This document shows positions 1 to 6,372 of a DNA stretch of 8,889 bases, in pieces. The DNA comes from Rhizorhabdus sp. (GTDB lineage: Bacteria; Pseudomonadota; Alphaproteobacteria; Sphingomonadales; Sphingomonadaceae). The notes below the pieces were generated by a model that saw only the letters and a list, made by a program, of their open reading frames with translations, had not been told where the DNA came from and did not search any database. Positions within the stretch are counted from its first letter, which is position 1; the number at the start of each line of letters is the position of its first letter. The stretch lies in NCBI GenBank assembly GCA_004297635.1, contig SCUQ01000481.1, positions 1 through 8,889 of the forward strand, in the 5' to 3' direction. Made by a program: the position numbers and the translations under genes.

Positions 1-228
1 GTCGATCATCCCCGCGTGCTGAGGGTCGTGGCGCTGTCTGGCGGCTTCGCGCGGCCCGAGGCCTGCGTCGAGCTGGCCAAGAATCGCGGCGTGATCGCGA
101 GCTTCAGCCGCGCCCTGCTCGAGGATCTGCGCGCGCAGATGAGCGATGCCGAGTTCAACGCCTCGCTGGGTTCGGCGATCGACGAGATTCATGCCGCGTC
201 GACCAAGAAGGCGGTACTGGCGGCGTAA
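1..228 (+). CDS. Class I fructose-bisphosphate aldolase, C-terminal fragment
   Basis: The reading frame is open from base 1 and ends at TAA 226-228, giving the last 75 residues of a protein that begins outside the window. The segment has the C-terminal pattern of bacterial class I fructose-bisphosphate aldolases: HPRVLRVVALSGGF, then EAC..LAKN.G.IASFSRALLEDL, then a helix ending in AIDEIHAASTKK. These enzymes interconvert fructose 1,6-bisphosphate with dihydroxyacetone phosphate and glyceraldehyde 3-phosphate in the cytoplasm through a Schiff-base lysine. That lysine lies upstream and cannot be seen here. An internal ATG-like start is not a true start, because the homologous reading continues to the window edge. 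Placement just before a thiE-like gene on the same strand matches a layout I recall from sphingomonad genomes. The family call rests on pattern recognition of the tail only. Confidence 0.82.
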   Translation, partial: VDHPRVLRVVALSGGFARPEACVELAKNRGVIASFSRALLEDLRAQMSDAEFNASLGSAIDEIHAASTKKAVLAA

Positions 229-234
229 TCTTGT

Positions 235-257
235 GGAGAGGGAGGCGCTATCTCTCC
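235..257 (+). terminator. Weak hairpin after the aldolase gene
   Basis: GGAGAG at 235-240 can pair with CTCTCC at 252-257 around an 11-base loop, starting 6 bases after the aldolase stop codon. A C-rich stretch follows rather than a T run, so it is at best a poor intrinsic terminator. It may act together with the REP-like pair just downstream. Confidence 0.25.
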
Positions 258-263
258 CCTCAT

Positions 264-356
264 CGTCATTCTCGCGGATGCGGGAATCCATAACCTCCGA
301 ACCGCAAGAGGTTCGAGCTTCAGGGAATATGGATTCCCGCCTTCGCGGGAATGACG
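264..356. repeat. Inverted pair of REP-like palindromic units
   Basis: Two 28-base units lie at 264-291 and 329-356 in opposite orientation. The second is the reverse complement of the first at 25 of 28 positions. Each unit is itself a hairpin. The right unit has the perfect stem ATTCCCGC/GCGGGAAT around a CTTC loop (331-352 region), and the left unit has the same stem with one T-G wobble around GGAT. The 37-base spacer also carries AACCTC (292-297) facing GAGGTT (308-313). The whole thing can therefore fold as one long hairpin or as two small ones. The core resembles the scattered extragenic palindromes (REP/BIME type) common in many proteobacteria. It sits between the aldolase gene and thiE, where it could limit read-through or stabilise the upstream mRNA 3' end. 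That role is inference. Confidence 0.8.
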
Positions 357-376
357 TTTGCGGTTAGAGGGGCGTC

Positions 377-1081
377 ATGAACCCCGAAGACTTCACCGAT
401 GACGAACTCCGCCTCGACCCCGGCTTCGCCGACCGCTTCGAGCGCGACGACAGGCGCCCGCCGGCCAAGCTCTATCTGATCTCCCCGCCCGCGATCGACG
501 CGGGGTTCGCGGAAACGCTGGCCGCCGCGATCGACGCGGCGCCGATCGTCTCGGCGTTCCAGCTCCGCCTGAAGGGGATCGACGACCATCGCATTGCTGA
601 ACTCGCGCTGCCGCTCCAGGCCGTGTGCGCGGCCCGCGAGGTGGCGTTCATCATCAATGACTCGATCGGGCTGGCCAAGCGGCTCGACGCCGACGGCGTC
701 CATCTTGGCCAGGATGACGGGGATCCGCGCGAGGCGCGGCAGATTCTCGGCCCGAAGGCGCAGATCGGCGTCACCTGCCATGACAGTCGCCACCTTGCGA
801 TGGAAGCGGGGGAGGCCGGCGCCGACTATGTCGCCTTCGGCGCTTTCTACCCGACCTCCACCAAGGAAACCAAGCACCGGCCGGAGTTGTCGATTCTCGG
901 CTGGTGGTCCACCCTGTTCGAGATTCCCTCGGTGGCGATCGGCGGGATCACGCCGGCCAATGCCGCGCCGCTGATCGCGGCGGGCGCCGACTTCCTCGCC
1001 GTGTCGGGCGCGGTGTGGAATGATCCGGAAGGCCCGGCCGCAGCGGTTCGGAAATTCGCGGCGCTCGAAGGGATGGGGTGA
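377..1081 (+). CDS. thiE: Thiamine phosphate synthase (ThiE/TenI family)
   Basis: This 234-residue protein should join hydroxymethylpyrimidine diphosphate with thiazole phosphate to make thiamine phosphate in the cytoplasm. The TIM-barrel signatures appear in order: a QLR.KG strand (Q62, R64, K66), IINDS (N94, D95), DGVHLGQDD (106-114), IGVTCHD (130-136), the phosphate-handling GAFYPTSTKETK (T160, T162, K163), VAIGGI (187-191) and AVSGAVW (209-214). The residues expected for pyrophosphate and substrate binding are present, so it looks active. About 30 acidic and basic N-terminal residues precede the first barrel strand, which makes it slightly longer than the usual 205-220. ATG 377 is preceded by AGAGGGG at 366-372, supporting this start. 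It follows the aldolase gene on the same strand after 148 bases. A TenI-like role cannot be fully excluded, but the conserved lysine and threonines favour ThiE. Confidence 0.85.
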   Translation: MNPEDFTDDELRLDPGFADRFERDDRRPPAKLYLISPPAIDAGFAETLAAAIDAAPIVSAFQLRLKGIDDHRIAELALPLQAVCAAREVAFIINDSIGLAKRLDADGVHLGQDDGDPREARQILGPKAQIGVTCHDSRHLAMEAGEAGADYVAFGAFYPTSTKETKHRPELSILGWWSTLFEIPSVAIGGITPANAAPLIAAGADFLAVSGAVWNDPEGPAAAVRKFAALEGMG

Positions 1082-1087
1082 GGCGGC

Positions 1088-1108
1088 CCGCCTCGTTCAG
1101 CGAGGCGG
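1088..1108. terminator. Perfect hairpin between convergent genes, probable shared terminator
   Basis: CCGCCTCG at 1088-1095 pairs perfectly with CGAGGCGG at 1101-1108 around a 5-base loop. It starts 6 bases after the thiE stop, and its loop and stem contain the stop codon (1099-1097) of the small minus-strand gene. Because it is symmetric it would form in transcripts from both sides. No T run follows on either strand, so it may depend on other factors or mainly protect mRNA ends. A second short palindrome, AGGCGG-C-CCGCCT (1081-1093), overlaps it. Confidence 0.5.
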
Positions 1109-1222
1109 ATATAAGCAGTCCATCATTGGCGCAAACCAGGCATCATAACCAAGTATGATGGCGACCAGGGCTGCCATCGAGACAAACAGGCCAATGCCTA
1201 TCCTGGCGGCGCGCTCGCTCAC
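1097..1222 (-). CDS. Small single-span membrane protein, 41 residues, unknown function
   Basis: The minus strand reads GTG at 1222-1220 through to TGA at 1099-1097. The predicted protein has a short basic N-terminus (MSERAAR), one hydrophobic span at about residues 8-26 rich in I, L, V, A and G, and a short tail with W29, C36 and an ending of LYPPR. The positive N-terminal side suggests the N-terminus stays in the cytoplasm. Its GTG overlaps the TGA of the helix-hairpin-helix gene in the four bases GTGA (1222-1219), a classic translational coupling arrangement. GGGAAG at 1233-1228 lies 5 bases before the GTG as a modest ribosome binding site. I do not recognise a family. Reality is supported by the overlap, the clean membrane span and the hairpin at its end. 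Against it are the small size and the absence of homology evidence. Confidence 0.6.
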   Translation of the reverse strand: MSERAARIGIGLFVSMAALVAIILGYDAWFAPMMDCLYPPR

Positions 1223-1707
1223 CCCAGCTTCCCGAATTCCTTCTCGAATCCGGCCGTATCGCCCTGCTCCAGATAGCGGGCCTGATCGATCCAGCGGTCG
1301 CGGAAGATGCGGCCCTTGAACGCGCCGAGCCGCGTGTCGACTTCGGCCGCCTGGGCGGGGTCGAGGGCCGCGAGCTGGGCGAAGCGGTGGATGCCGATGC
1401 CGGCCAGCACGCTCTGCGCCTTGGGGCCGAGCCCCTTGATGCGGGTCAGCTCGTCGGCGGGAAGATCGGGATGCGCATCGACACCGATCACCGGCCCGGC
1501 CATGTCGAGCACGGCGGCGGCGGCGCCATCGGCCAGGCCATGGCCCTCCTTCGCGGCAGGCTTCGCCGCTGGCGCGGGCTTCGCCGCGGGTGGCGGCATG
1601 GACTCGCTCAGCGAAACGCGCTGGGTCGGCTTGCGCAGAAGCAGCACCAGCCCGATGATCGCGAAAAGCGCGACGATGGCTGCGATGATAAGCGTGCTAT
1701 TCGACAT
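1219..1707 (-). CDS. Membrane-anchored helix-hairpin-helix protein
   Basis: The 162-residue product starts at ATG 1707-1705, preceded by AAGGA with 6 bases spacing. Residues 5-24 form one strongly hydrophobic span, followed by RK. Residues about 38-54 are a flexible Pro-Ala-Lys linker. A C-terminal module from about 85 has the helix-hairpin-helix pattern LTRIKGLGPKAQSVLAGIGI, then FAQLAAL, and closes with FKGRIFRDRWIDQARYL. The same module, including a closing FKGR..RD.WI.QA, is known as an extension on alphaproteobacterial NuoE and ribosomal L21 proteins. The family therefore suggests nucleic-acid or protein binding, but the exact role is unknown. It lies 23 bases downstream of purD and overlaps the next small gene, so the three are probably one transcript. 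No purine-related activity can be read from the sequence. DNA binding is a family-based guess only. Confidence 0.78.
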   Translation of the reverse strand: MSNSTLIIAAIVALFAIIGLVLLLRKPTQRVSLSESMPPPAAKPAPAAKPAAKEGHGLADGAAAAVLDMAGPVIGVDAHPDLPADELTRIKGLGPKAQSVLAGIGIHRFAQLAALDPAQAAEVDTRLGAFKGRIFRDRWIDQARYLEQGDTAGFEKEFGKLG

Positions 1708-1730
1708 TCCCCGTCCTTCCGAACTCTTGT

Positions 1731-3038
1731 CTACTCTTCCAATGCCGCAGCCGGAGAAGCGTTCCGCTGCCGTGCCAGCTCGCGCCACCCTATGTCGCGG
1801 CGGCAGAAGCCGCTCGCGAAATCGAGCGCATCGACGGCCGCATACGCCGTGTCGCGCGCTTCGCCGATATCCGCCCCCAGTGCGGTGACATTGAGCACAC
1901 GCCCGCCATTGGCGATCAGCCAGCCGCCCTGCGACATCGCGGTGCCGGCATGGAACACCTTGGCGCCTTTGGCCTCGGCCGCGGCGATATCGCGGATCGC
2001 GCCGCCTTTGGCCGGCGTCCCAGGATAGCCCTTGGCGGCCATCACGACGGTGAGCGCGGTGTTGGGCGACAGGCTTGGGCGCGGCAGCTCCGCGAGCCGG
2101 CCTTCGGCGACCGCCAGCATCAGGGTGATCAGATCGTCTTCCAGCCGCAGCATCAGCACCTGGCATTCTGGATCGCCGAAGCGGGCATTATATTCGATCA
2201 GCTTGGGCCCCTCGGCGGTGAGCATCAGCCCGGCATAAAGCACGCCCGAATAGGGGATGCCCGCTGCCGCCATCGCCCGCACGGTCGGCTCGACGATCTC
2301 CGTCATCGCCCGCGCCTCCAGCTCCTGGGTCAGAACCGGGGCGGGGCTGTAGGCACCCATGCCGCCGGTGTTCGGGCCGGTATCGCCGTCGCCGACGCGC
2401 TTATGGTCCTGCGCCGATCCGAACGGAACCACCGTCGTGCCATCGGTCAGCGCGAAGAAGCTCGCCTCCTCGCCGCTCAGGAATTCCTCGACGACCACTT
2501 CGGCACCGGCGCTGCCGAAGGTCCCCCCGAACATGTCGTCGATCGCGTTCTCCGCCTCGCGGCGGCTTTCGGCGATCACCACGCCCTTGCCGGCGGCCAG
2601 GCCGTCGGCCTTGATCACCACCGGCACGCCGAAGCTGTCGAGTGCGGCCTTGGCGGCGCCGGCGTTGCTGAAGCGGCCATAAGCGGCGGTCGGGATATTC
2701 TCGCGCCGGCACAGATCCTTGGTGAAGCCTTTCGACCCTTCCAGCTGGGCGGCGGCCTGGTTCGGCCCGAAGGTGAGGATACCGTTCTCGCGCAGCTTGT
2801 CGCCAAGGCCCGCCACCAACGGCGCCTCCGGCCCGATCACGACCAGCCCGACATTCTCCTCGCGGGCGAAGGCGACCACCGATTCGACATGGGTCGGATC
2901 GAGATCGACGCATTCGGCATGCTGGGCTATGCCGGGATTTCCAGGCGCGGCGAACAGCTTGGTCAGCCGTTCGGATTGCGCGAGCTTCCAGGCCAGCGCA
3001 TGTTCGCGCCCTCCCGAACCGAGCAACAGGACGATCAT
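1731..3038 (-). CDS. purD: Phosphoribosylamine-glycine ligase (GAR synthetase)
   Basis: This 435-residue cytoplasmic enzyme ligates glycine to 5-phosphoribosylamine using ATP, the second step of de novo purine synthesis. The N-domain opens with [17 protein letters not shown] (residues 4-20) and continues to [13 protein letters not shown] (66-78) and [10 protein letters not shown] (99-108). The ATP-grasp domain has [14 protein letters not shown] (141-154), then [20 protein letters not shown] (210-229) and the metal-binding NARFGDPE.Q (284-293). The C-domain is complete, with a slightly long Arg/Ala-rich tail. The length fits the family's usual 420-435. ATG 3038-3036 is chosen because it begins directly at the GSGGREH strand. 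The frame stays open further upstream, but that extra 58-residue stretch lies inside xseA and looks non-coding. A GGGGAGAAG site on the minus strand, about 7 bases upstream, lies inside the first xseA codons. It heads a likely operon with the two membrane proteins that follow. Confidence 0.96.
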   Translation of the reverse strand: MIVLLLGSGGREHALAWKLAQSERLTKLFAAPGNPGIAQHAECVDLDPTHVESVVAFAREENVGLVVIGPEAPLVAGLGDKLRENGILTFGPNQAAAQLEGSKGFTKDLCRRENIPTAAYGRFSNAGAAKAALDSFGVPVVIKADGLAAGKGVVIAESRREAENAIDDMFGGTFGSAGAEVVVEEFLSGEEASFFALTDGTTVVPFGSAQDHKRVGDGDTGPNTGGMGAYSPAPVLTQELEARAMTEIVEPTVRAMAAAGIPYSGVLYAGLMLTAEGPKLIEYNARFGDPECQVLMLRLEDDLITLMLAVAEGRLAELPRPSLSPNTALTVVMAAKGYPGTPAKGGAIRDIAAAEAKGAKVFHAGTAMSQGGWLIANGGRVLNVTALGADIGEARDTAYAAVDALDFASGFCRRDIGWRELARQRNASPAAALEE

Positions 3039-3039
3039 G
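3036..3039. other. Interlocked divergent start codons of purD and xseA
   Basis: The palindromic CATG contains ATG of xseA on the plus strand (3037-3039) and ATG of purD on the minus strand (3038-3036). Each gene's ribosome binding site lies inside the other gene's first codons: AGGA at 3028-3031 for xseA and the GGGGAGAAG stretch near 3046-3054 for purD. Promoters must lie inside the opposite coding region. No good promoter boxes were identified by eye. Confidence 0.75.
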
Positions 3040-4503
3040 GACGAGCTTCTCCCCGATGGCGCAGCAGGCGACAGGCCCCGCCTGTTAGCCGAGGAGACGC
3101 CGGGCGACAACGCGCCAGCGCAGACCGTTTCCGAATTGTCGGGGGCGCTCAAGCGCCAGGTGGAGGATGCGTTCGGCCATGTTCGCGTGCGCGGGGAGAT
3201 TTCGGGCTTCAAGCGGCACAGCTCGGGCCATTGCTATCTGAGCCTGAAGGACGAGCGGGCCTGCATCGACGGCGTGATCTGGAAGGGGCAGGCCGCCGCG
3301 ATGCGCTTCCGCCCCGAGGACGGGATCGAGGTGATCGCCACCGGCAAGCTCACCACCTATCCGGGGCGCTCCAAATATCAGATCGTGATCGATCGGATGG
3401 AGCTGGCGGGGCAGGGTGCGCTGATGGCGCTGCTCGACCAGCGCCGCCGCATGCTGGCCGCCGAGGGACTGTTCGACGAGAGCCGGAAGCGCCCGCTGCC
3501 CTTCATGCCGCGCATCATCGGCGTCGTGACGTCACCGACCGGTGCTGTCATCCGTGACATCCTCCACCGTCTGGAGGACCGCTGCCCGACCCATGTCATC
3601 CTCTGGCCGGTGGCGGTGCAGGGCGAGGGGGCGGCGGCGCAGGTGGCACGGGCGGTGCGCGGCTTCGGCGCGCTTCCCGGTGACGGGCCGGTGCCGCGAC
3701 CGGATCTGCTGATCGTCGGTCGGGGGGGGGGATCGATCGAGGATCTCTGGGCCTTCAACGAGGAAGAGGTGGTCCGTGCCATCGCCGAATCGCCGATCCC
3801 GGTGATTTCGGCGGTCGGCCATGAGACCGATACCACGCTGGCCGACTTTGTCGCGGACCGCCGCGCGCCGACCCCGACCGCCGCCGCAGAGATGGCGGTG
3901 CCGGTCCGCGCCGAGCTTGCCCATCATGTCCGCGAGCTGGGCGGCCGCGCCGAACGGCTGGCGCTGCGCTATCGCGAGCGCGCCGGAGAGCGCTATGCGG
4001 CGATCGCCGATCGCTTTCCCGCGCTCGACAGCCTGTTCGCCGGCCAGCAGCAGCGGCTGGACGACATTGCCGATCGCCTGCCCCGCGCGCTTCAGCAGCG
4101 CATCACCCATGCCGATCGCGACCTCGCGCGGGCGGCAGGGCCGCTGCGCCGGACACTGCTCGACCGGAAATGGGAGCGGGCCAGCGAACGGCTGGAGGCG
4201 GTACGGCTTTCGTCCCGGCCGATCGTGACGAAGATCGAACAGGGCAGGGGCGCTCTGGACGCGCTGTGGCGGATCGCCGAGCAGCTCCACCCCGACAAGC
4301 CACTGGCGCGCGGCTATGTCCGCGTGGAGAAGCGCGGCGGCGGCGTGCTGGCCGGGGCGGACGAGGCGCGGGCCGCCGGGCTCCTGACGTTGCATTTCGC
4401 CGATGGTGCGGTCGATGCGCGGGTTGAGAATGGCGCCAAGCCCGCTTATGCGAAGCCCAGAACCCCCGAAGAAGACGCCGCGCGCCAGCGGGACCTCTTC
4501 TAG
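3037..4503 (+). CDS. xseA: Exodeoxyribonuclease VII large subunit
   Basis: The 488-residue product is the catalytic subunit of exonuclease VII, which degrades single-stranded DNA to oligonucleotides and partners with the small subunit XseB (not in this window). Residues about 30-125 form the OB-fold, including [34 protein letters not shown] and [12 protein letters not shown]. The catalytic domain follows, with [21 protein letters not shown] (D174 within it), [11 protein letters not shown] (R229) and the stretch from H262 E T D265 to [12 protein letters not shown]. These match the acidic, arginine and histidine residues reported as important in the E. coli enzyme. The region after about 300 is rich in A, R, E, L and Q, as expected for the coiled-coil arm, and the tail ends in QRDLF. 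AGGA at 3028-3031 lies 5 bases before ATG 3037. The codons for RGGG form a run of ten G residues. It heads a plus-strand set with DUF2093 and the peptidase. Confidence 0.95.
   Translation: MDELLPDGAAGDRPRLLAEETPGDNAPAQTVSELSGALKRQVEDAFGHVRVRGEISGFKRHSSGHCYLSLKDERACIDGVIWKGQAAAMRFRPEDGIEVIATGKLTTYPGRSKYQIVIDRMELAGQGALMALLDQRRRMLAAEGLFDESRKRPLPFMPRIIGVVTSPTGAVIRDILHRLEDRCPTHVILWPVAVQGEGAAAQVARAVRGFGALPGDGPVPRPDLLIVGRGGGSIEDLWAFNEEEVVRAIAESPIPVISAVGHETDTTLADFVADRRAPTPTAAAEMAVPVRAELAHHVRELGGRAERLALRYRERAGERYAAIADRFPALDSLFAGQQQRLDDIADRLPRALQQRITHADRDLARAAGPLRRTLLDRKWERASERLEAVRLSSRPIVTKIEQGRGALDALWRIAEQLHPDKPLARGYVRVEKRGGGVLAGADEARAAGLLTLHFADGAVDARVENGAKPAYAKPRTPEEDAARQRDLF
3722..3731 (+). repeat. 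Ten-base G homopolymer in the xseA catalytic motif
   Basis: Codons CGG GGG GGG GGA encode R229-G232 of the conserved GRGGGS motif, giving an uninterrupted run of ten G. The frame is intact as given. Such tracts are prone to replication slippage and to sequencing length errors. Confidence 0.95.
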
Positions 4504-4545
4504 CGGCAAGGCACCGCCCCCATATCTGCGGTGAAGGAGCGACTG

Positions 4546-4743
4546 ATGCTGATGAACTCGGGCCGCGCGGCCAAGCTCAACTATCTTGCCAATGGCTTTC
4601 GCGTCCTGGTGCCGGGCGATCATGTGGTCTGCGCGATTTCAGGCACGCCGATCGCGCTCGACGAGTTGCGCTATTGGAGTGTCGCGCGCCAGCAGGCCTA
4701 TCTGAGCGCTGTCGAGGCGACCGCGGCGGAGCAGAAGGGTTGA
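4546..4743 (+). CDS. DUF2093 domain protein, 65 residues
   Basis: This small soluble protein begins MLMNSGRAAKLNYLANGFRV and continues with LVPGDHVVCAISG, then IALDELRYWSVARQQAYLSA, the typical wording of the DUF2093 family found in alphaproteobacteria. No function is established for that family. One cysteine sits in VVCAISG, and no membrane span or signal peptide is seen. ATG 4546 is preferred because AAGGAG (4534-4539) lies 6 bases ahead. The ATG at 4552 is a possible alternative, and the in-frame GTG at 4531 overlaps the ribosome binding site itself. The gene follows xseA after 42 bases, and its TGA (4741-4743) overlaps the TTG start of the peptidase lipoprotein, so the three plus-strand genes are probably co-transcribed. 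Confidence 0.88.
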   Translation: MLMNSGRAAKLNYLANGFRVLVPGDHVVCAISGTPIALDELRYWSVARQQAYLSAVEATAAEQKG

Positions 4744-5624
4744 TCCTGCGCGGGCGCGGCCTTCGCGCCGCTCTGCTTGCTTTGCCTCTCGCCGCCTGCG
4801 CACCGACCATCATCCCGCCCGCGCCGCCGGCTCAGCCGCCCGCCGCGGTACCCCGCATCGTCGACACGGACTTCACCCTGTCGGGCTCGATCGAGCAGGG
4901 TGGCCTCGCCACCGGGATCGTCTCCGCCGGCACCCGGAGCCTCAGCCTGGACGGCAAGGCCATAAGCTTCGCGTCCGATGGCCGCTTCCTGATCGCCTTC
5001 GATCGCGATGCTGGTCCGGCCGCCAGGATCGAGGCCATCGCTGCCGACGGCACCGTCCTGCGCCACACCGTTGCCGTCGCGCCCCGCCAGTGGCGGATAG
5101 AATCGCTGCCCACTCTGCCGCGTGGCACCAAGCCGACCCCCGAATTCCTCGCCCGCCGCAAGCTGGAGCTCGACCAGATCGCAGCCGCCCGTGCGATCGA
5201 CAGCGGCAGCCAGGGCTGGCGGCAACGCTTCATATGGCCCGCAACGGGCCGGATCAGCGGCGTTTTCGGATCGCAGCGCATCTATGCGGGCGAGCCGGGG
5301 GCCTATCATGCCGGCGTCGATGTCGCCCGGCCGACCGGCACCCCGGTCGTCGCGCCGGCCGATGGAGTGGTGATCCTGGCCGCCGCGGCACCCTTCAGTC
5401 TGGAGGGCAATCTGCTGATGATCGACCATGGCATGGGGCTCAACTCGGCCTTTCTCCATCTGTCGCGGATCGACGTGAAGGTGGGGCAGGCGGTGAAGCA
5501 GGGCGAGACGCTGGGCGCGATCGGCATGACGGGGCGGGCGACCGGGCCGCATCTCCACTGGGCGGTCAAATGGCGGGAGGCGCGGATCGATCCGGCGCCG
5601 CTCGCGGGAGCGATGGCGCCTTGA
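4740..5624 (+). CDS. M23 family metallopeptidase, predicted lipoprotein
   Basis: The 294-residue product opens with a lipoprotein signal: basic RGRGLR, a hydrophobic stretch and the lipobox LAAC with the lipidated cysteine at residue 20. Alanine follows the cysteine, which favours the outer membrane. A Pro/Ala-rich linker leads to a beta-rich domain (about 45-125), a helical link, and the LytM/M23 domain (about 165-290). Zinc-site motifs are present: H190 and D194 in HAGVD, then H240 in FLHLS and HLHW at 271-274 with H273. The catalytic set is therefore complete, and it likely cuts peptidoglycan cross-links in the periplasm. The start is TTG 4740, overlapping the DUF2093 stop (TTGA), with GGAG at 4728-4731 spaced 8 bases away. 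This start places the signal peptide exactly at the N-terminus. An upstream start at 4674 would lie inside DUF2093 and add a charged non-signal stretch. Confidence 0.9.
   Translation: MILRGRGLRAALLALPLAACAPTIIPPAPPAQPPAAVPRIVDTDFTLSGSIEQGGLATGIVSAGTRSLSLDGKAISFASDGRFLIAFDRDAGPAARIEAIAADGTVLRHTVAVAPRQWRIESLPTLPRGTKPTPEFLARRKLELDQIAAARAIDSGSQGWRQRFIWPATGRISGVFGSQRIYAGEPGAYHAGVDVARPTGTPVVAPADGVVILAAAAPFSLEGNLLMIDHGMGLNSAFLHLSRIDVKVGQAVKQGETLGAIGMTGRATGPHLHWAVKWREARIDPAPLAGAMAP
5594..5620. terminator. Hairpin at the 3' end of the peptidase gene
   Basis: GGCGCC-GCTC (5594-5603) pairs with GAGC (5608-5611) and GGCGCC (5615-5620) with a three-base GAT bulge and a GCGG loop. It ends two bases before the peptidase TGA and lies 13 bases beyond the stop of the convergent gene. 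There is no T run. It is the only stable stem seen at this 8-base convergent junction, so it may serve both transcripts. Confidence 0.35.
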
Positions 5625-5632
5625 GGGCCAGA

Positions 5633-6154
5633 TCAGAGGATTCTCTTGAACCGCACCAGATTGCTGTTGCCGATCGTACCCAGATAACCGCCCAGCATCG
5701 CCTTCTTGATCACCACCTTGTCGCCCTTCGCGGGCTGGCGGTTGAGGGCCTCGGTCGTTTCCCAGGTGCCGCTGTCCTTGTCCAGGACGACCGACCAGTA
5801 ATAGCCGGCCGGACGCACGGCCAGGATCCCGGCCTCGAGCTTGTCGATGCCGGGATCGTCCATGCGGACGCCGCGCAGGCTGAACTTGGGTAGCGAGAAG
5901 CCGAACAATGTGCGCCGCGTTTCCTTCAGATCCTGTCGGGACAGGACGACCACATCGCCCTTTTTCTGCGCGGCAGCGACGGCTTCGGACTGCGCGTCGA
6001 AGCAGGTCAGCCGCTTCGAGCTATCATCGATCGACCGGCAATCGAGCAGTTTGTCGAACAGTTCGGACCGGATCGCGGGTTCGTCGGGTGCCGCTGCGGC
6101 AGGCGATGCGAGCAGCGCGGCCATCAGCAATGTCGTTTTGCGCACACTGGCCAT
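5633..6154 (-). CDS. Secreted two-cysteine protein of unknown function
   Basis: The 173-residue protein has a signal peptide (MASVRKTTLLMAALLASPAA) with likely cleavage after A22. The mature part carries DCRSIDDSSKRLTCFDA with C39 and C51, a C-x(11)-C arrangement followed by D. The C...RL.C.D pattern recurs in small periplasmic proteins of proteobacteria, including VasI-like ones, and the two cysteines probably form a disulfide. The second half is beta-rich: ILAVRPAGYYWSVVLD, W131, GDKVVIKKAMLGGYLG and a final NLVRFKRIL. It resembles uncharacterised sphingomonad proteins. ATG 6154-6152 is chosen because AGGAGG (6166-6161) lies 6 bases ahead. An in-frame GTG at 6160 would abut that site. It is convergent with the peptidase gene (8-base gap) and divergent from the TonB receptor. 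No enzymatic motif was found and no specific function is claimed. Confidence 0.8.
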   Translation of the reverse strand: MASVRKTTLLMAALLASPAAAAPDEPAIRSELFDKLLDCRSIDDSSKRLTCFDAQSEAVAAAQKKGDVVVLSRQDLKETRRTLFGFSLPKFSLRGVRMDDPGIDKLEAGILAVRPAGYYWSVVLDKDSGTWETTEALNRQPAKGDKVVIKKAMLGGYLGTIGNSNLVRFKRIL

Positions 6155-6177
6155 CGCCACCCTCCTGATCGTGAAAC

Positions 6178-6208
6178 ATTATAACCATCTAAAGCGTCGT
6201 AATAGCAA
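6178..6208 (-). promoter_or_regulatory. Probable promoter of the two-cysteine protein
   Basis: On the minus strand a perfect TATAAT lies at 6183-6178, with TTGCTA (four of six matches to TTGACA) at 6208-6203. The 19-base spacer is longer than ideal. Transcription would start near 6171, giving a leader of about 17 bases that just covers the AGGAGG site. This AT-rich patch stands out in otherwise GC-rich DNA. Confidence 0.5.
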
Positions 6209-6212
6209 CGAG

Positions 6213-6227
6213 ATTTCGTGACTGTTG
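6213..6227 (+). repeat. Direct repeat copy 1 in the divergent regulatory gap
   Basis: ATTTCGTGACTGTTG here matches 6353-6367 at 14 of 15 positions, same orientation, 140 bases apart. It overlaps a small dyad, GCAAC (6205-6209) with GTTGC (6224-6228), and lies just upstream of the -35 box of the minus-strand promoter. It could be a regulator binding site. No regulator gene is in the window. Confidence 0.45.
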
Positions 6228-6352
6228 CATAAATACGACATCTGGGGCCCAACATGTCCGGGGTGTGAACCCGAGCTTTACAGGCTGATCGGATTTCTTG
6301 CACATCTGGCGGATACCCGAATGAAATGGGGAGGTGTGCCAGCATCTGCTCC

Positions 6353-6367
6353 ATTTCGTGACGGTTG
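6353..6367 (+). repeat. Direct repeat copy 2 in the divergent regulatory gap
   Basis: ATTTCGTGACGGTTG is the second copy of the element at 6213-6227. Its first bases are also the right arm of a small inverted repeat, GAAATGG (6323-6329) with CCATTTC (6351-6357). It lies 45 bases before the receptor start codon. Confidence 0.45.
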
Positions 6368-6372
6368 GGCTT

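Noticed and set aside
320..877. A 185-codon minus-strand frame over thiE and the REP pair
   Set aside because: It is antisense to a clear ThiE protein, and its tail translates the REP hairpin.
1708..2166. N-terminal extension of the helix-hairpin-helix frame into purD
   Set aside because: It overlaps purD in another frame and is Arg/Gly-rich. The ATG at 1707 has a ribosome binding site and begins directly before the membrane span.
1950..3557. A 535-codon open plus-strand frame antisense to purD
   Set aside because: It mirrors purD's codon pattern, has a Gly/Arg/His-rich composition with no recognisable domain, and overlaps the start of xseA in another frame.
6277..6305. TTTACA as a -35 box for the receptor promoter
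   Set aside because: No acceptable -10 hexamer lies 16-18 bases downstream, so the receptor promoter is left uncalled.
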